This document shows, in pieces, positions 1 through 8,799 of a stretch of DNA of 12,329 nt (positions are counted from its first letter, which is position 1; each line of letters starts with the position of its first letter). Made by a program: the position numbers and the translations under genes. The notes beneath the pieces were generated by a model. That model was not told where the DNA came from and made no database searches. It saw only the letters and a list, made by a program, of their open reading frames with translations. Source of the DNA: LMDS01 sp039930465 (GTDB lineage: Bacteria > Pseudomonadota > Gammaproteobacteria > Burkholderiales > Burkholderiaceae_C); NCBI GenBank assembly GCA_039930465.1, contig JBDTTU010000116.1, positions 1 through 12,329 on the forward strand, read 5' to 3'.

Positions 1-385
1 CGCCGCCCTTGAAGGCGACGTCGAGCGCCGGGCCGATGCCCTTGGTGGCGGCCTGCGCCGTGCGCACGTTGGCCTTGACCGAGACATTCATGCCGATGAA
101 GCCGCAGGCGCCCGAGAGCACGGCGCCGAGCACGAAACCGACCGCACTGGTGCCATCGAGAAACACACCGATCAGGATGGCCAGCACCACGCCGACGATC
201 GCAATGGTCTTGTATTGCCGCGCCAGATAGGCCGCCGCACCTTGCTGGATCGCCGCGGCGATCTCCTGCATGCGCGCATTGCCCGCGCTCTGGCTCAGGA
301 TCCAGCTTCGTTGCACGAAGCCGTAGACAACTGCGGCCAAGCCGCAGGCCAGCGCGAAATACAGCGCCATGGATGATGTGATCAA
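1..385 (-). CDS. hppA: Membrane-bound proton-pumping pyrophosphatase, N-terminal part (cut by window start)
   Basis: This is the 5' end of a gene for an H+-translocating membrane pyrophosphatase, which couples pyrophosphate hydrolysis to ion pumping across the inner membrane. About 128 codons are visible. The reading shows an N-terminal hydrophobic segment (MALYFALACGLAAVVYGF), then the helix GNARMQEIAAAIQQGAAAYL and the segment RQYKTI, both typical of the family, and further hydrophobic segments before NVSVKANVRTAQAA near the cut. The start is chosen as TTG at 385-383 because an AAGGA Shine-Dalgarno lies 6 nt upstream; the in-frame ATG at 370-368 sits 21 nt from it. The ATG remains possible and would shorten the protein by five residues. 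The gene is divergent from the soluble pyrophosphatase gene ppa. The catalytic and ion-gate residues lie outside the window, so the K+-dependence class cannot be read. Confidence 0.9.
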   Translation of the reverse strand, partial: MITSSMALYFALACGLAAVVYGFVQRSWILSQSAGNARMQEIAAAIQQGAAAYLARQYKTIAIVGVVLAILIGVFLDGTSAVGFVLGAVLSGACGFIGMNVSVKANVRTAQAATKGIGPALDVAFKGG

Positions 386-432
386 GGGGGATCCTTCCTC
401 GTCGAGTGCTATGGTGAAAAGCTGCAAATCAG

Positions 433-463
433 GCCGGTCGCGCCTGCACTGGCGCGGCCCGGC
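433..463. repeat. Long GC-rich inverted repeat in the hppA-ppa intergenic region
   Basis: Two arms, GCCGG (433-437) plus CGCGCC (439-444) and GGCGCG (451-456) plus CCGGC (459-463), pair perfectly around the 6-nt loop TGCACT. The only flaws are the internal positions T438 and G457-C458. The result is an 11-bp near-perfect hairpin. With the candidate hppA promoter just outside it, the hairpin would form at the extreme 5' end of the hppA mRNA, about 50 nt before the start codon. It could be an mRNA-stabilising 5' structure, an operator or a regulatory leader. No U-tract follows on either strand, so it is not a standard terminator. Confidence 0.5.
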
Positions 464-475
464 GAACCACGCGGG

Positions 476-504
476 ATGCTACGGGATGGGGCATGACAAG
501 GCAA
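476..504 (-). promoter_or_regulatory. Candidate sigma70-type promoter for hppA
   Basis: On the minus strand a -35-like TTGCCT (504-499) is followed after exactly 17 bp by a -10-like TAGCAT (481-476). Each matches the sigma70 consensus at 4 of 6 positions. Transcription would start near 469, giving a leader of about 85 nt that begins with the 433-463 hairpin. This is a consensus match by eye only. Confidence 0.35.
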
Positions 505-573
505 CGACGCCAGCATGGTGTTTTCCAGCGGTACAACGGCGCCAGTTTCGATCGGGCCCGGCCAAAATGCCGA

Positions 574-581
574 CATAAAAT
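574..581 (+). promoter_or_regulatory. Possible -10 element for ppa
   Basis: CATAAAAT, an AT-rich octamer in otherwise GC-rich DNA, lies 32 nt before the ppa start codon and resembles the -10 motifs ahead of other genes in this window. No convincing -35 hexamer is visible at 16-18 bp spacing. Confidence 0.3.
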
Positions 582-613
582 CGGGGTTTGTACGAGCACC
601 GCAGGAAACCCCA

Positions 614-1144
614 ATGAGTTTGCAAGACGTTACCCCTGGCGCGAAAGCCCCCGACCAGTTCAACGTGATCATCGAGATCCCGATGAATGCCGATCCGATC
701 AAGTACGAGGTCGACAAGGCCACCGGCGCTCTTTTTGTCGACCGCTTCATGACGACTGCGATGCACTACCCCTGCAACTACGGTTATGTGCCGCAGACTT
801 TGTCGGACGACGGTGACCCGGTCGACGTGCTCGTGATCACGCCGTTCCCGCTCACGCCGGGCGTGGTCGTCACCTGCCGGCCGATCGGCGTCCTGAAGAT
901 GGAAGACGAGGCCGGTGGCGACGCCAAGGTGCTGGCGGTGCCGATCGACAAGATCCTGCCCATCTACACGCACTGGCAGAAGCCGGAAGACATCAACCAG
1001 ATGCGCCTGAAGGCGATCCAGCACTTCTTCGAGCACTACAAAGACCTCGAGGAAGGCAAGTGGGTCAAGATTCAGGGTTGGGAAGGGCCCGAGTCGGCCA
1101 AGGAAGAGATTCGCCAGGGCATCGCCAGCTACAAGAAGCCGTGA
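614..1144 (+). CDS. ppa: Soluble inorganic pyrophosphatase (family I)
   Basis: A 176-residue cytoplasmic enzyme hydrolysing pyrophosphate to two phosphates, which pulls biosynthetic reactions forward. The length is that of bacterial family I enzymes. The family signature is visible around residues 50-72: the HYPCNYGYVPQT segment followed by DDGDPVDVLV, whose three aspartates are the known divalent-metal ligands. Other expected parts are the KYE segment near residue 30, the CRPIGVLKMEDEAGGDAKVLAVP strand region and the HWQ...FFEHYKDLE C-terminal helix. The reading frame is open further upstream, but the ATG at 614 is chosen because AGGAA at 603-607 sits 6 nt before it and because family members start with this MSLQDVTPG-type N-terminus. 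The divergent neighbour is the membrane pyrophosphatase, so the two PPi-consuming enzymes share one intergenic region. Confidence 0.97.
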   Translation: MSLQDVTPGAKAPDQFNVIIEIPMNADPIKYEVDKATGALFVDRFMTTAMHYPCNYGYVPQTLSDDGDPVDVLVITPFPLTPGVVVTCRPIGVLKMEDEAGGDAKVLAVPIDKILPIYTHWQKPEDINQMRLKAIQHFFEHYKDLEEGKWVKIQGWEGPESAKEEIRQGIASYKKP

Positions 1145-1155
1145 ACCTGCGGGCC

Positions 1156-1202
1156 AGGCGGTCGGCCTAAGCGCAGCGGTGCGCGGGGGCATTCGGCCGC
1201 CT
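1156..1202 (+). terminator. Stacked stem-loop downstream of ppa, terminator-like without a U-tract
   Basis: An outer stem of about 10 bp pairs AGGCGGTCGG (1156-1165) with TCGGCCGCCT (1193-1202), including two G-U pairs. It encloses a second hairpin, GCGCA (1171-1175) / TGCGC (1180-1184), with a GCGG loop. The structure begins 11 nt after the ppa stop and fills most of the gap to the next gene. No T-run follows, so it may protect the ppa mRNA 3' end or act with Rho rather than terminate intrinsically. Confidence 0.35.
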
Positions 1203-1203
1203 C

Positions 1204-1209
1204 TAAACT
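1204..1209 (+). promoter_or_regulatory. Possible -10 element for the M16 peptidase gene
   Basis: TAAACT immediately follows the ppa 3' stem-loop, 28 nt before the peptidase ATG. It has the same form as the motif ahead of glnB. No clear -35 is visible. Confidence 0.25.
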
Positions 1210-1237
1210 CCGGGCTCCCCAGTCACCCGGTTGCGCC

Positions 1238-3961
<2,724 letters not shown>

Positions 3962-3967
3962 GCGGCT

Positions 3968-5179
3968 TCAGGTGACTGTCTTGAAGGGCCGGCGCTCGTT
4001 GAGCTCGTCGATGTAGTTCGCCACGCCAGCACCTTCACGTTCGAGAAAGTCGCCGACAGCCTGTGCGAACTGCGGGTGCGCAAGCCAGTGCGCCGACCAG
4101 GTCTGCACCGGCAGCAGGCCGCGCGCCATCTTGTGTTCGCCCTGCGCGCCGCCTTCGAAACGCTTGTAGCCATGGGCGATGCACCAGGCGAGCGGTTGGT
4201 AGTAACAGGCCTCGAAGTGCAGGCACGGAATGTGTTCGGTGGCGCCCCAGTAGCGCCCGAACGCGGTCTTTTGAACCGGGTCGATGCAGATCAGTGACGT
4301 CGCGATGCGTTCGCCTGCGCGCCAGGCCGTGAACAGCAACCAGTTCTGTGCCATGGCACTTGCCATCTGCGCGAAGAACTCGCGCGTGAGGTAAGGCGTG
4401 GAGTGGTGCTCGCGGTAGGTCTGGCCGTAGCAGCGGTAGAAGTAGTCCCAGTCGGCCGGGCGGATGTCTGCGCCCAGCTGCGCCGTGAACGTGACCGCCG
4501 CGTCGCTGACGCGCCTGCGTTCCTGCTGGATCTTCTTGCGCTTCTCGCGCTGCAGGCTGGCGAGAAAGTCTGCGAAGTCGGCGTAGGGTGCCGGCTCGCG
4601 GTTGTGCCAGTGGAACTGCACCGTGCTGCGCATCATCCAGCCTTCGCTGCGCGCGGCTAACGCATCGGCATCGTCCAGGAACAGCAGGTGCGCCGAAGAC
4701 AGTTTCGCCTCAACCGCGAGCTGGCGCATCGCACGCAGCAACAGGCGCCGGCTCGGCTGGTCACGCGCCAGAAGGCGCGGGCCGGGCACCGGCGTGAACG
4801 GCACGGCGCAGAGCAGCTTGGGGTAGTAGGGCAGGCCGTGGCGCTGGTAGGCATCGGCCCAGGCCCAGTCGAAGACGTACTCGCCGTAAGAGTGCTCCTT
4901 CAGGTAGAGCGGGCAGGCGGCGACGAGCACCTCGCCGCGCTCGACCGCGAGGAACTGCGGCAACCACCCGGTGGCGCCGGTGGCGCTCGCCGATGTGTGC
5001 ATCGCCAGCAGGTATTCGTGGCGCATGAAGGGGGTGGTCGACGCTTGTTCGGCCAGCAGTGCATTCCACTGCGCAGCGTCGATCGAAGCAGGGTCGTCGA
5101 AGACCCGAATGACATAATCGTTCGGCTCTTTCGCTTCTCGTTTTTCAGCTTCGGGTTCGCCCCGCAATTCATCGCGCAT
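3968..5179 (-). CDS. FemAB-like / GNAT-fold protein of the DUF482 (PF04339) family
   Basis: A 403-residue cytoplasmic protein of the family labelled 'peptidogalycan biosynthesis protein' or 'GNAT family N-acetyltransferase'; its biochemical activity is not established. Recognisable parts are the N-terminal core (WNALLAEQ then TPFMRHEYL, residues 38-57), a basic helix LQREKRKKIQQERRR (209-223), YREHHSTPYL (255-264) and the very typical FEGGAQGEHKMARGLLP (341-357). The fold is thought to be a duplicated acyltransferase domain like FemX, which would fit amino-acyl or acetyl transfer, but that is inference. The first 20 residues are charged and precede the conserved core, so the start is uncertain: ATG at 5179-5177 (GAAGG 13 nt upstream) or TTG four codons later. 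The start codon abuts nadE head to head, so the 5' region of each gene lies inside the other's reading frame. Confidence 0.85.
   Translation of the reverse strand: MRDELRGEPEAEKREAKEPNDYVIRVFDDPASIDAAQWNALLAEQASTTPFMRHEYLLAMHTSASATGATGWLPQFLAVERGEVLVAACPLYLKEHSYGEYVFDWAWADAYQRHGLPYYPKLLCAVPFTPVPGPRLLARDQPSRRLLLRAMRQLAVEAKLSSAHLLFLDDADALAARSEGWMMRSTVQFHWHNREPAPYADFADFLASLQREKRKKIQQERRRVSDAAVTFTAQLGADIRPADWDYFYRCYGQTYREHHSTPYLTREFFAQMASAMAQNWLLFTAWRAGERIATSLICIDPVQKTAFGRYWGATEHIPCLHFEACYYQPLAWCIAHGYKRFEGGAQGEHKMARGLLPVQTWSAHWLAHPQFAQAVGDFLEREGAGVANYIDELNERRPFKTVT
5091..5118 (+). promoter_or_regulatory. Candidate nadE promoter with an inverted repeat, inside the DUF482 gene
   Basis: CATAAT (5113-5118) matches the -10 consensus at 5 of 6 positions and lies 61 nt before the nadE ATG. 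The inverted repeat GGGTC (5091-5095) / GACCC (5102-5106) with a 6-nt spacer covers the -35 position, where no good -35 hexamer is seen. That pattern suits an activator- or repressor-controlled promoter. Both elements lie within codons of the divergent gene, so chance is a real alternative. Confidence 0.3.
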
Positions 5180-6853
5180 ATGTCAGCAAAACCTTCGGTG
5201 AAAGTGGCTCTGGCGCAGATCAATGCGACGGTCGGAGACCTGGCCGGCAACAGCCGCCTGATCATCGACGCGGCACGCAACGCCCATGCCCGCGGCGCGC
5301 GCCTGGTGCTGACGCCCGAACTCGGGTTGTGCGGCTACCCGCCCGAAGACCTGCTGCTGCGCCCGGCGTTCATGCAAGCCTGTGCCGAGGCGCTGGCGGG
5401 TTGCGCACGGGCGCTTGCCGATCTGCCGGGTTTGTTCGTGGTGGTGGGGCATCCGCATCAGTTTGGTGAGCGCGGTGATGTTAGGTCGAACTCGGTCTCG
5501 GTGCCGCAGCGCTACAACGCGGCCTCGGTGCTGGAAGGGGGGCGCGTCATTGCGACCTATTGCAAGCGCGAGCTGCCCAACTACCAGGTGTTCGACGAGC
5601 GGCGCTATTTCGCCTCGGGCCGCGACGCCGGGCAGGGCGCCGTGGTCTTCGAGGTCGAAGGCCTGAAGTTCGGCCTGAACATCTGCGAAGACGCGTGGTT
5701 CGACGAGCCGGGGTTGGCGGCCAAGGCGGCCGGGGCGCAAGTGCTGTGCGTCTTGAATGCGTCGCCGTTCCATCTGGGCAAGCTGGCCGAGCGGGAAGAG
5801 CGCATGGCCGATCGCGCGCGCCAGCTCGGGCTGCCGCTGGTGTATTCGCACCTCGCCGGCGGTCAGGACGAAGTGGTGTTCGACGGTGCCTCGTTTGCGC
5901 TCGATGCTTCGGGCGAAGTCACGGCCCGCGCGCCGATGTTCGACGACGCACTGCTGATCGTCGAGGTGAGCGCCACGGGTTCGCGCGGGCAAGTCGCCGA
6001 GGTGCCGTGCATCGAAGCACAGGCCTGGGCGGCGCTGGTCGTGGGCGTGCGCGACTATGTCAACAAGAACGGCTTCCCCGGCATCATCATCGGCCTGAGT
6101 GGCGGCATCGACTCGGCGCTGGTGCTCGCGGTGGCGGTGGATGCATTGGGTGCCGATCGGGTGCGCACGGTGATGATGCCTTCGCCCTACACCGCCGACA
6201 TCTCCTGGATCGACGCGCACGACATGGCACACCGTCTGGGCGTGCGTTACGACGAAATCTCGATCGTGCCGATGTTCGATGCCTTCAAGCAAAGCCTGGC
6301 GGCCGAGTTTGCCGGGCTGAAGGAGGACGCGACCGAAGAGAACATCCAGGCCCGCATTCGCGGCACCTTGCTGATGGCCTTGTCGAACAAGTTCGGCTCG
6401 ATCGTGCTCACCACAGGCAACAAGAGCGAGATGGCCACCGGCTACTGCACGCTCTATGGCGACATGGCCGGCGGTTTCGCGGTCATCAAGGACGTGGCCA
6501 AGACGCTGGTCTATCGCCTGGCACGCTGGAAAAACGCGCAGGGGGTCGAGGTGATACCCGAGCGCATCATCACGCGCCCGCCATCGGCCGAGTTGCGAGC
6601 CGACCAGACCGACCAGGACAGCTTGCCGCCCTACGAGGTGCTGGATGGCATCTTGCAGCGCTACATGGAACAAGACCAGGGCATCGACGAAATCGTCGCC
6701 GCCGGCTTCGAAGTGAAGGATGTGGAGCGCGTTACACGGCTGATCAAGATCAACGAGTACAAGCGGCGTCAGTCGCCGGTGGGCATCCGCATCACGCACC
6801 GCGCGTTCGGGCGCGATTGGCGTTACCCCATCACGTCGAAGTTCCGCGCGTAA
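5180..6853 (+). CDS. nadE: Glutamine-dependent NAD+ synthetase
   Basis: A 557-residue cytoplasmic enzyme converting nicotinic acid adenine dinucleotide, ATP and glutamine to NAD+, the last step of NAD synthesis. The N-terminal nitrilase-type glutaminase domain (about 7-265) shows the Glu-Lys-Cys triad: E47 in TPELGLCGYPPEDL, K129 in YCKRELPNY and C169 in LNICEDAWF. The C-terminal synthetase domain (about 280-550) shows the PP-loop SGGIDS (307-312), TTGNKSEMATGY (411-422) and RPPSAELR (466-473). The length fits the two-domain glutamine-using class rather than the short ammonia-using class. The frame is open far upstream, through the opposite-strand gene; the start at 5180 is chosen because the nitrilase domain begins at VKVALAQINATVGD just after it. 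No clear Shine-Dalgarno precedes this ATG. glnB follows 34 nt after the stop, and the two may be cotranscribed. Confidence 0.96.
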   Translation: MSAKPSVKVALAQINATVGDLAGNSRLIIDAARNAHARGARLVLTPELGLCGYPPEDLLLRPAFMQACAEALAGCARALADLPGLFVVVGHPHQFGERGDVRSNSVSVPQRYNAASVLEGGRVIATYCKRELPNYQVFDERRYFASGRDAGQGAVVFEVEGLKFGLNICEDAWFDEPGLAAKAAGAQVLCVLNASPFHLGKLAEREERMADRARQLGLPLVYSHLAGGQDEVVFDGASFALDASGEVTARAPMFDDALLIVEVSATGSRGQVAEVPCIEAQAWAALVVGVRDYVNKNGFPGIIIGLSGGIDSALVLAVAVDALGADRVRTVMMPSPYTADISWIDAHDMAHRLGVRYDEISIVPMFDAFKQSLAAEFAGLKEDATEENIQARIRGTLLMALSNKFGSIVLTTGNKSEMATGYCTLYGDMAGGFAVIKDVAKTLVYRLARWKNAQGVEVIPERIITRPPSAELRADQTDQDSLPPYEVLDGILQRYMEQDQGIDEIVAAGFEVKDVERVTRLIKINEYKRRQSPVGIRITHRAFGRDWRYPITSKFRA

Positions 6854-6856
6854 ACT
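6851..6856 (+). promoter_or_regulatory. Possible -10 element for glnB overlapping the nadE stop codon
   Basis: TAAACT starts with the nadE stop codon TAA and lies 31 nt before the glnB ATG. It resembles the motif ahead of the M16 gene. No recognisable -35 is seen, so glnB may depend on nadE readthrough or on an activated promoter. No nitrogen-type sigma54 site (GG-N10-GC spacing with TGGCAC/TTGC) was recognised in the gap. Confidence 0.25.
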
Positions 6857-6887
6857 GGCGCTTAGTCAACCTCTGCAGGAACCGGCC

Positions 6888-7226
6888 ATGAAACAGATCA
6901 CCGCGATTGTCAAACCGTTCAAGCTCGAAGAGGTGCGTGAGGCGCTGGGCGCGGTCGGTGTGACCGGCCTCACGGTCACCGAAGTGAAGGGCTTCGGCCG
7001 CCAGAAGGGCCACACCGAGCTGTACCGCGGCGCGGAATACGTGGTCGACTTCCTGCCCAAGGTGAAGCTCGAGGTGGTGGTGAAAGACGGCGACACCGAG
7101 CGCTGCATCGAGGCGATCGTGAAAGCCGCCAAGACCGGCAAGATCGGCGACGGCAAGATCTTCGTCACCAATGTTGAACAGGTCGTGCGCATTCGCACCG
7201 GCGAGACCAACGACGACGCAATCTGA
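6888..7226 (+). CDS. glnB: Nitrogen regulatory protein PII
   Basis: A 112-residue trimeric cytoplasmic signal protein that senses 2-oxoglutarate, ATP/ADP and, through uridylylation, glutamine, and relays nitrogen status to partners such as GlnE and NtrB. It has the exact family length. The T-loop (about 37-55) carries the modification site Y51 in TELYRGAEYVVDF. The B-loop signature TGKIGDGKIFV (83-93) and the C-terminal VVRIRTGE (99-106) are both present. A good Shine-Dalgarno, AGGAA (6877-6881), sits 6 nt before the ATG. The position after nadE and the absence of an adjacent amtB favour glnB over the paralogue glnK, although sequence alone separates the two poorly. Confidence 0.95.
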   Translation: MKQITAIVKPFKLEEVREALGAVGVTGLTVTEVKGFGRQKGHTELYRGAEYVVDFLPKVKLEVVVKDGDTERCIEAIVKAAKTGKIGDGKIFVTNVEQVVRIRTGETNDDAI

Positions 7227-7232
7227 CACGCT

Positions 7233-7246
7233 CGCCGTGCCCGGCG
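7233..7246. terminator. Small hairpin between convergent glnB and LOG-family genes
   Basis: CGCCG (7233-7237) and CGGCG (7242-7246) form a 5-bp stem with a TGCC loop in the 21-nt gap between two convergent stop codons, where a bidirectional terminator would be expected. There is no T-run on either strand, so intrinsic termination is doubtful. Confidence 0.25.
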
Positions 7247-7247
7247 C

Positions 7248-7832
7248 TCAGATACGCCGGTAGTCGTCGGGTGCGGTTGCCAGTGGCGAGAGTTCACCCA
7301 GGCGTTGCAGCATGAGCAGCGGGTCGGCGCTCACCTGCAAGAGATCGAGTTGCAACTGAGACATGAAACCGTGGTCACGGCTTTGCCGCAGGAAGGCGAG
7401 CAAGGCGTCGTAGTAGCCCGCCACATTGAGCAGGCCGAGCGGCTTGTCGTGGTAACCGAGCTGGCGCCACGACCACACCTCGAACAACTCTTCGAAGGTG
7501 CCTATGCCACCGGACAGCGCCAGGAAGGCGTCGCTGCGTTCGGCCATCATCATCTTGCGCTGGTGCATGGTTTCGACCACATGCAGCTCGGTCAGGCCGG
7601 TGTGGCCGAGCTCGCGCGCCATCAGCGACTGCGGGATCACACCGACCACCGCAGCGCCGGCCGCCAGCGCCGCGTCGGCCACCACGCCCATCAGGCCGGC
7701 GCGGCCACCGCCGTACACGAGCCGCCAGCCACGCCGGCCGATCTCGGTGCCGACAGCGCGTGCCGCGTCGGCATGAACGTTGACCTCGCCGGGGCGCGAG
7801 CCGCAATAGACACAGATCGACAAGCTGCTCAT
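7248..7832 (-). CDS. LOG family protein (cytokinin riboside 5'-monophosphate phosphoribohydrolase-like, TIGR00730)
   Basis: A 194-residue cytoplasmic Rossmann-fold protein. Characterised relatives split nucleoside 5'-monophosphates into base and ribose 5-phosphate; many were formerly misnamed lysine decarboxylases. Visible motifs are CVYCGSRPG (8-15), LVYGGGRAGLMG (38-49), GVIPQSL (64-70), the conserved arginine R92 in MHQRKMMMAERSD, and GGIGTFEE (108-115), whose glutamate is catalytic. An oddity is that the usual PGGxGTxxE begins with Ser107 instead of Pro (codon TCC). The start at 7832 is chosen because the first beta-strand begins there and the upstream open frame is antiparallel filler from dgkA. 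It starts 10 nt after the dgkA stop and probably shares its transcript. The in vivo substrate is unknown. Confidence 0.9.
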   Translation of the reverse strand: MSSLSICVYCGSRPGEVNVHADAARAVGTEIGRRGWRLVYGGGRAGLMGVVADAALAAGAAVVGVIPQSLMARELGHTGLTELHVVETMHQRKMMMAERSDAFLALSGGIGTFEELFEVWSWRQLGYHDKPLGLLNVAGYYDALLAFLRQSRDHGFMSQLQLDLLQVSADPLLMLQRLGELSPLATAPDDYRRI

Positions 7833-7842
7833 CGTGGGGTGC

Positions 7843-8223
7843 TCACGCGGCGAGGCGCTGCCAGAGTGCGGCCAGCCAGACGCCCGAGCACAGCAGAAGA
7901 GACAGGAACACGGCGGCGCTCGCCAGGTCTTTGGCGCGCTTCGACAGGTCGTGCAGCTCGAACGACACACGATCGATCGCGGCCTCGATGCCGGAATTGA
8001 GAAGTTCGACGATCAACACCAGCATCAGCGAGCCGACCAACAGTGCCACTTCGACCCAGCCATGGCCGAGCCAGAAGGCCAGCGGGAACAGAAGCGCGGC
8101 AAGCCAGAATTCCTGGCGGAACGCACTTTCGCCGCGGTAGGCGGCGGTCAACCCGGCCATCGAATAGCCGGTGGCACGGATCACGCGGTCGAGCCCCGTG
8201 CGGCCTTTGTGTAGGTTGCTCAT
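7843..8223 (-). CDS. dgkA: Diacylglycerol kinase, prokaryotic integral-membrane type
   Basis: A 126-residue inner-membrane enzyme phosphorylating diacylglycerol to phosphatidic acid, which recycles lipid released during envelope synthesis (for example from membrane-derived oligosaccharide or lipid A modification). It lines up with E. coli DgkA throughout: an amphipathic N-terminus with IRATGYSMAGL, AFRQE (35-38 region), then three transmembrane segments (about 40-54, 57-75, 103-121). The hallmark catalytic block IVELLNSGIEAAIDR (71-85) contains E73 and E80, equivalent to the known catalytic and metal-binding glutamates, and HDLSKRAKDLASAAV (91-105) follows. It lies 45 nt after the RDD gene in the same direction, with a small hairpin between them. 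No good Shine-Dalgarno is visible. Confidence 0.95.
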   Translation of the reverse strand: MSNLHKGRTGLDRVIRATGYSMAGLTAAYRGESAFRQEFWLAALLFPLAFWLGHGWVEVALLVGSLMLVLIVELLNSGIEAAIDRVSFELHDLSKRAKDLASAAVFLSLLLCSGVWLAALWQRLAA

Positions 8224-8241
8224 GCGGTGGAATTGTGCCTT

Positions 8242-8256
8242 GGCAGCGGCGCTGCC
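8242..8256. terminator. Perfect hairpin between the RDD gene and dgkA
   Basis: GGCAGC (8242-8247) and GCTGCC (8251-8256) form a 6-bp perfect stem with a 3-nt loop, 12 nt after the RDD stop and 18 nt before the dgkA start (minus-strand sense). No U-tract follows on the minus strand. It may partly separate the sigma cassette from dgkA-LOG, or act as an mRNA processing or stability element. Confidence 0.3.
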
Positions 8257-8268
8257 CCGCGCGCTGCT

Positions 8269-8799
8269 TCAGGCTGGAGCTGCCGGGCTTTCCTGGATCA
8301 ATCGGGTACCGCACAGGGCGTCGTGCCAGAACTGGCGTTGCGGGTGCAGCAGTGCGAGCAAGGCATAAGCGACCACACCCACCCCGATGGCTGCCAGCCC
8401 TTGCCAGCGGGTCCAGCCGTTGATCGACGCCAGCATCGCCGCGGGCGCAAACCAGGCGCAACTGGCCATGAAACGCCAAAGTGCACGCGCTTGTGTCAGT
8501 GGCTGGCCACTGGCCGTGACGACGCGGATGTGCCAGGTCTGCATCGGCAGGGTTTGACCACGCACCGACCAGAACCACGTGAAGTAGACCGCGTAGATGA
8601 CGAAGGTGATCACGCGCAGCGCCGAGTCACTCTGCAGCGGGTGCTGGTGGCCGGTGAGGGCGACGAACATGGCGCCGATGGCACCGGGAATCAGCCCGAT
8701 CCCGAACAGGATCAACCCTTCATAGACAAAACAAGCCATGCGGCGCGACAAGCTGGGTGTGGCGCCACGAGCCGCACCGTCTGCGACGCTCTCGCTCAT
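8269..8799 (-). CDS. RDD family integral membrane protein
   Basis: A 176-residue inner-membrane protein of the RDD family (PF06271), whose function is generally unknown; transport or ion-antiport roles have been suggested for a few members. The features are SRRMACFVYEGLILF (18-32), the Arg-bearing start of the first membrane helix; hydrophobic segments at about 24-46, 62-78, 107-125 and 136-152; the central GQTLPMQTWHIRVV (81-94), typical of RDD loops; and the terminal FWHDALCGTRLI (157-168), which carries the conserved aspartate. The ATG at 8799 overlaps the stop of the upstream DUF3106 gene as ATGA, indicating translational coupling. The open frame extends well upstream but only as shadow of the DUF3106 gene. 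This is the fourth gene of the sigma-factor cassette. Confidence 0.88.
   Translation of the reverse strand: MSESVADGAARGATPSLSRRMACFVYEGLILFGIGLIPGAIGAMFVALTGHQHPLQSDSALRVITFVIYAVYFTWFWSVRGQTLPMQTWHIRVVTASGQPLTQARALWRFMASCAWFAPAAMLASINGWTRWQGLAAIGVGVVAYALLALLHPQRQFWHDALCGTRLIQESPAAPA

Noticed and set aside
515..613. 33-codon N-terminal extension of ppa from ATG 515
   Set aside because: It has no Shine-Dalgarno and no family similarity, while ATG 614 has AGGAA at good spacing and gives the standard 176-residue length.
4688..5179. Upstream extension of the nadE frame (164 more codons)
   Set aside because: The extension is antisense to the DUF482 gene and lacks family similarity. The nitrilase domain of NadE begins directly after the ATG at 5180.
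5183..6799. Minus-strand open frame of 538 codons opposite nadE
   Set aside because: Its composition is low-complexity Arg/His/Asp/Gln, typical of an antisense shadow; nadE on the other strand carries complete catalytic motifs.
5560..6891. Plus-strand 443-codon frame inside nadE in another frame
   Set aside because: It is an Arg/Gly/Ala-rich shadow with no recognisable domain, fully covered by nadE.
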